Below are positions 40,291 to 40,291 of a DNA stretch of 40,291 nucleotides, one piece after another. Position numbers and translations under genes: made by a program. Origin of the DNA: Clostridia bacterium (GTDB lineage Bacteria > Bacillota > Clostridia > Lachnospirales > JAOARL01); assembly GCA_025210555.1 (NCBI GenBank), contig JAOARL010000035.1, positions 1 to 40,291 of the forward strand, read 5' to 3'. The notes beneath the pieces were generated by a model. It saw only the letters and a list, made by a program, of their open reading frames with translations, made no database searches and was not told the origin of the DNA. Every line of letters begins with the position of its first letter. Positions within the stretch are counted from its first letter, which is position 1.

Positions 40291-40291
40291 A

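Larger units (their letters stand above)
40152..40291. repeat. Right copy of the 140-bp inverted terminal repeat
   Basis: Exact reverse complement of 2-141, so position p on the left pairs with 40293 minus p. The two IS fragments point toward each other with their 3' ends. Confidence 0.9.

Noticed and set aside
1-40291. Composite transposon or defence island bounded by the inverted IS ends
   Set aside because: The interior holds housekeeping genes (yebC, typA, lysA, trmB, rlmCD, PBP1a) and no integrase, toxin-antitoxin pair, restriction or CRISPR genes.

Overview
The window reads as strongly AT-rich DNA from a low-GC Gram-positive anaerobe, most likely class Clostridia or Tissierellia. The reasons are the base composition, the strong AGGAGG-type ribosome binding sites, compact co-directional gene strings separated by U-tailed hairpins, an L-box (lysine) riboswitch in front of lysA, and Firmicute-type versions of yebC, typA, trmB and rlmCD. 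No tRNA, rRNA, CRISPR array or complete mobile element is visible. Only two convincing genes lie on the minus strand: the class A penicillin-binding protein at the left edge and a small P-loop kinase near 31 kb.

The two window edges are exact inverted copies of a 140-bp sequence (2-141 and 40152-40291). Each copy carries the last 27 codons of an IS3-family-like transposase and a terminator hairpin, with the 3' end of the IS pointing inward. Either the segment sits between two inverted IS copies, or, more likely, these are assembly break points at a repeated IS.

Layout. 0.1-7.5 kb: PBP1a (minus), then a plus-strand string with a degenerate PfkB-like protein, a YigZ/IMPACT protein, a CoA-binding protein, two poorly known proteins (one like a P-loop kinase that has lost its Walker A) and a MATE exporter. 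7.5-13.3 kb: yebC, two unrecognised helical proteins, typA/bipA and a YhaM-like HD protein. 13.3-21.8 kb: lysine riboswitch and lysA, a glycine-rich protein, trmB-dapF, small unknown genes, adenosine deaminase, a patatin-like lipase and rlmCD. 21.8-24.1 kb: a looser, partly decayed stretch with a deoxyribonucleotidase, a 5'-truncated uracil-DNA glycosylase, a NUDIX enzyme and ORF relics. 24.1-31.4 kb: ABC exporter, short asparaginase-like protein, exonuclease III, MazG-like protein, two HD proteins, an MFS protein, a tRNA-binding-domain protein and a FlaR-like kinase. 31.5-40.1 kb: a dense cluster bracketed by two paralogous MATE-like membrane proteins. It contains an AraC-HTH + Ppx/GppA-like fusion, a methyltransferase, NUDIX, HAD, membrane protein, ATPase, a second deoxyribonucleotidase and a final HD protein.

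How the genes work together: lysA and dapF serve the last steps of DAP/lysine synthesis and feed peptidoglycan, which PBP1a polymerises. From 22 kb rightwards there is an unusual density of nucleotide-processing folds: two deoxyribonucleotidases, two NUDIX, one MazG-like, three HD proteins, exonuclease III and a UDG relic. The most unusual single gene is the AraC-Ppx/GppA fusion at 32836-34146, which also has an internal ribosome binding site that could release the ASKHA ATPase-fold domain as a separate product.
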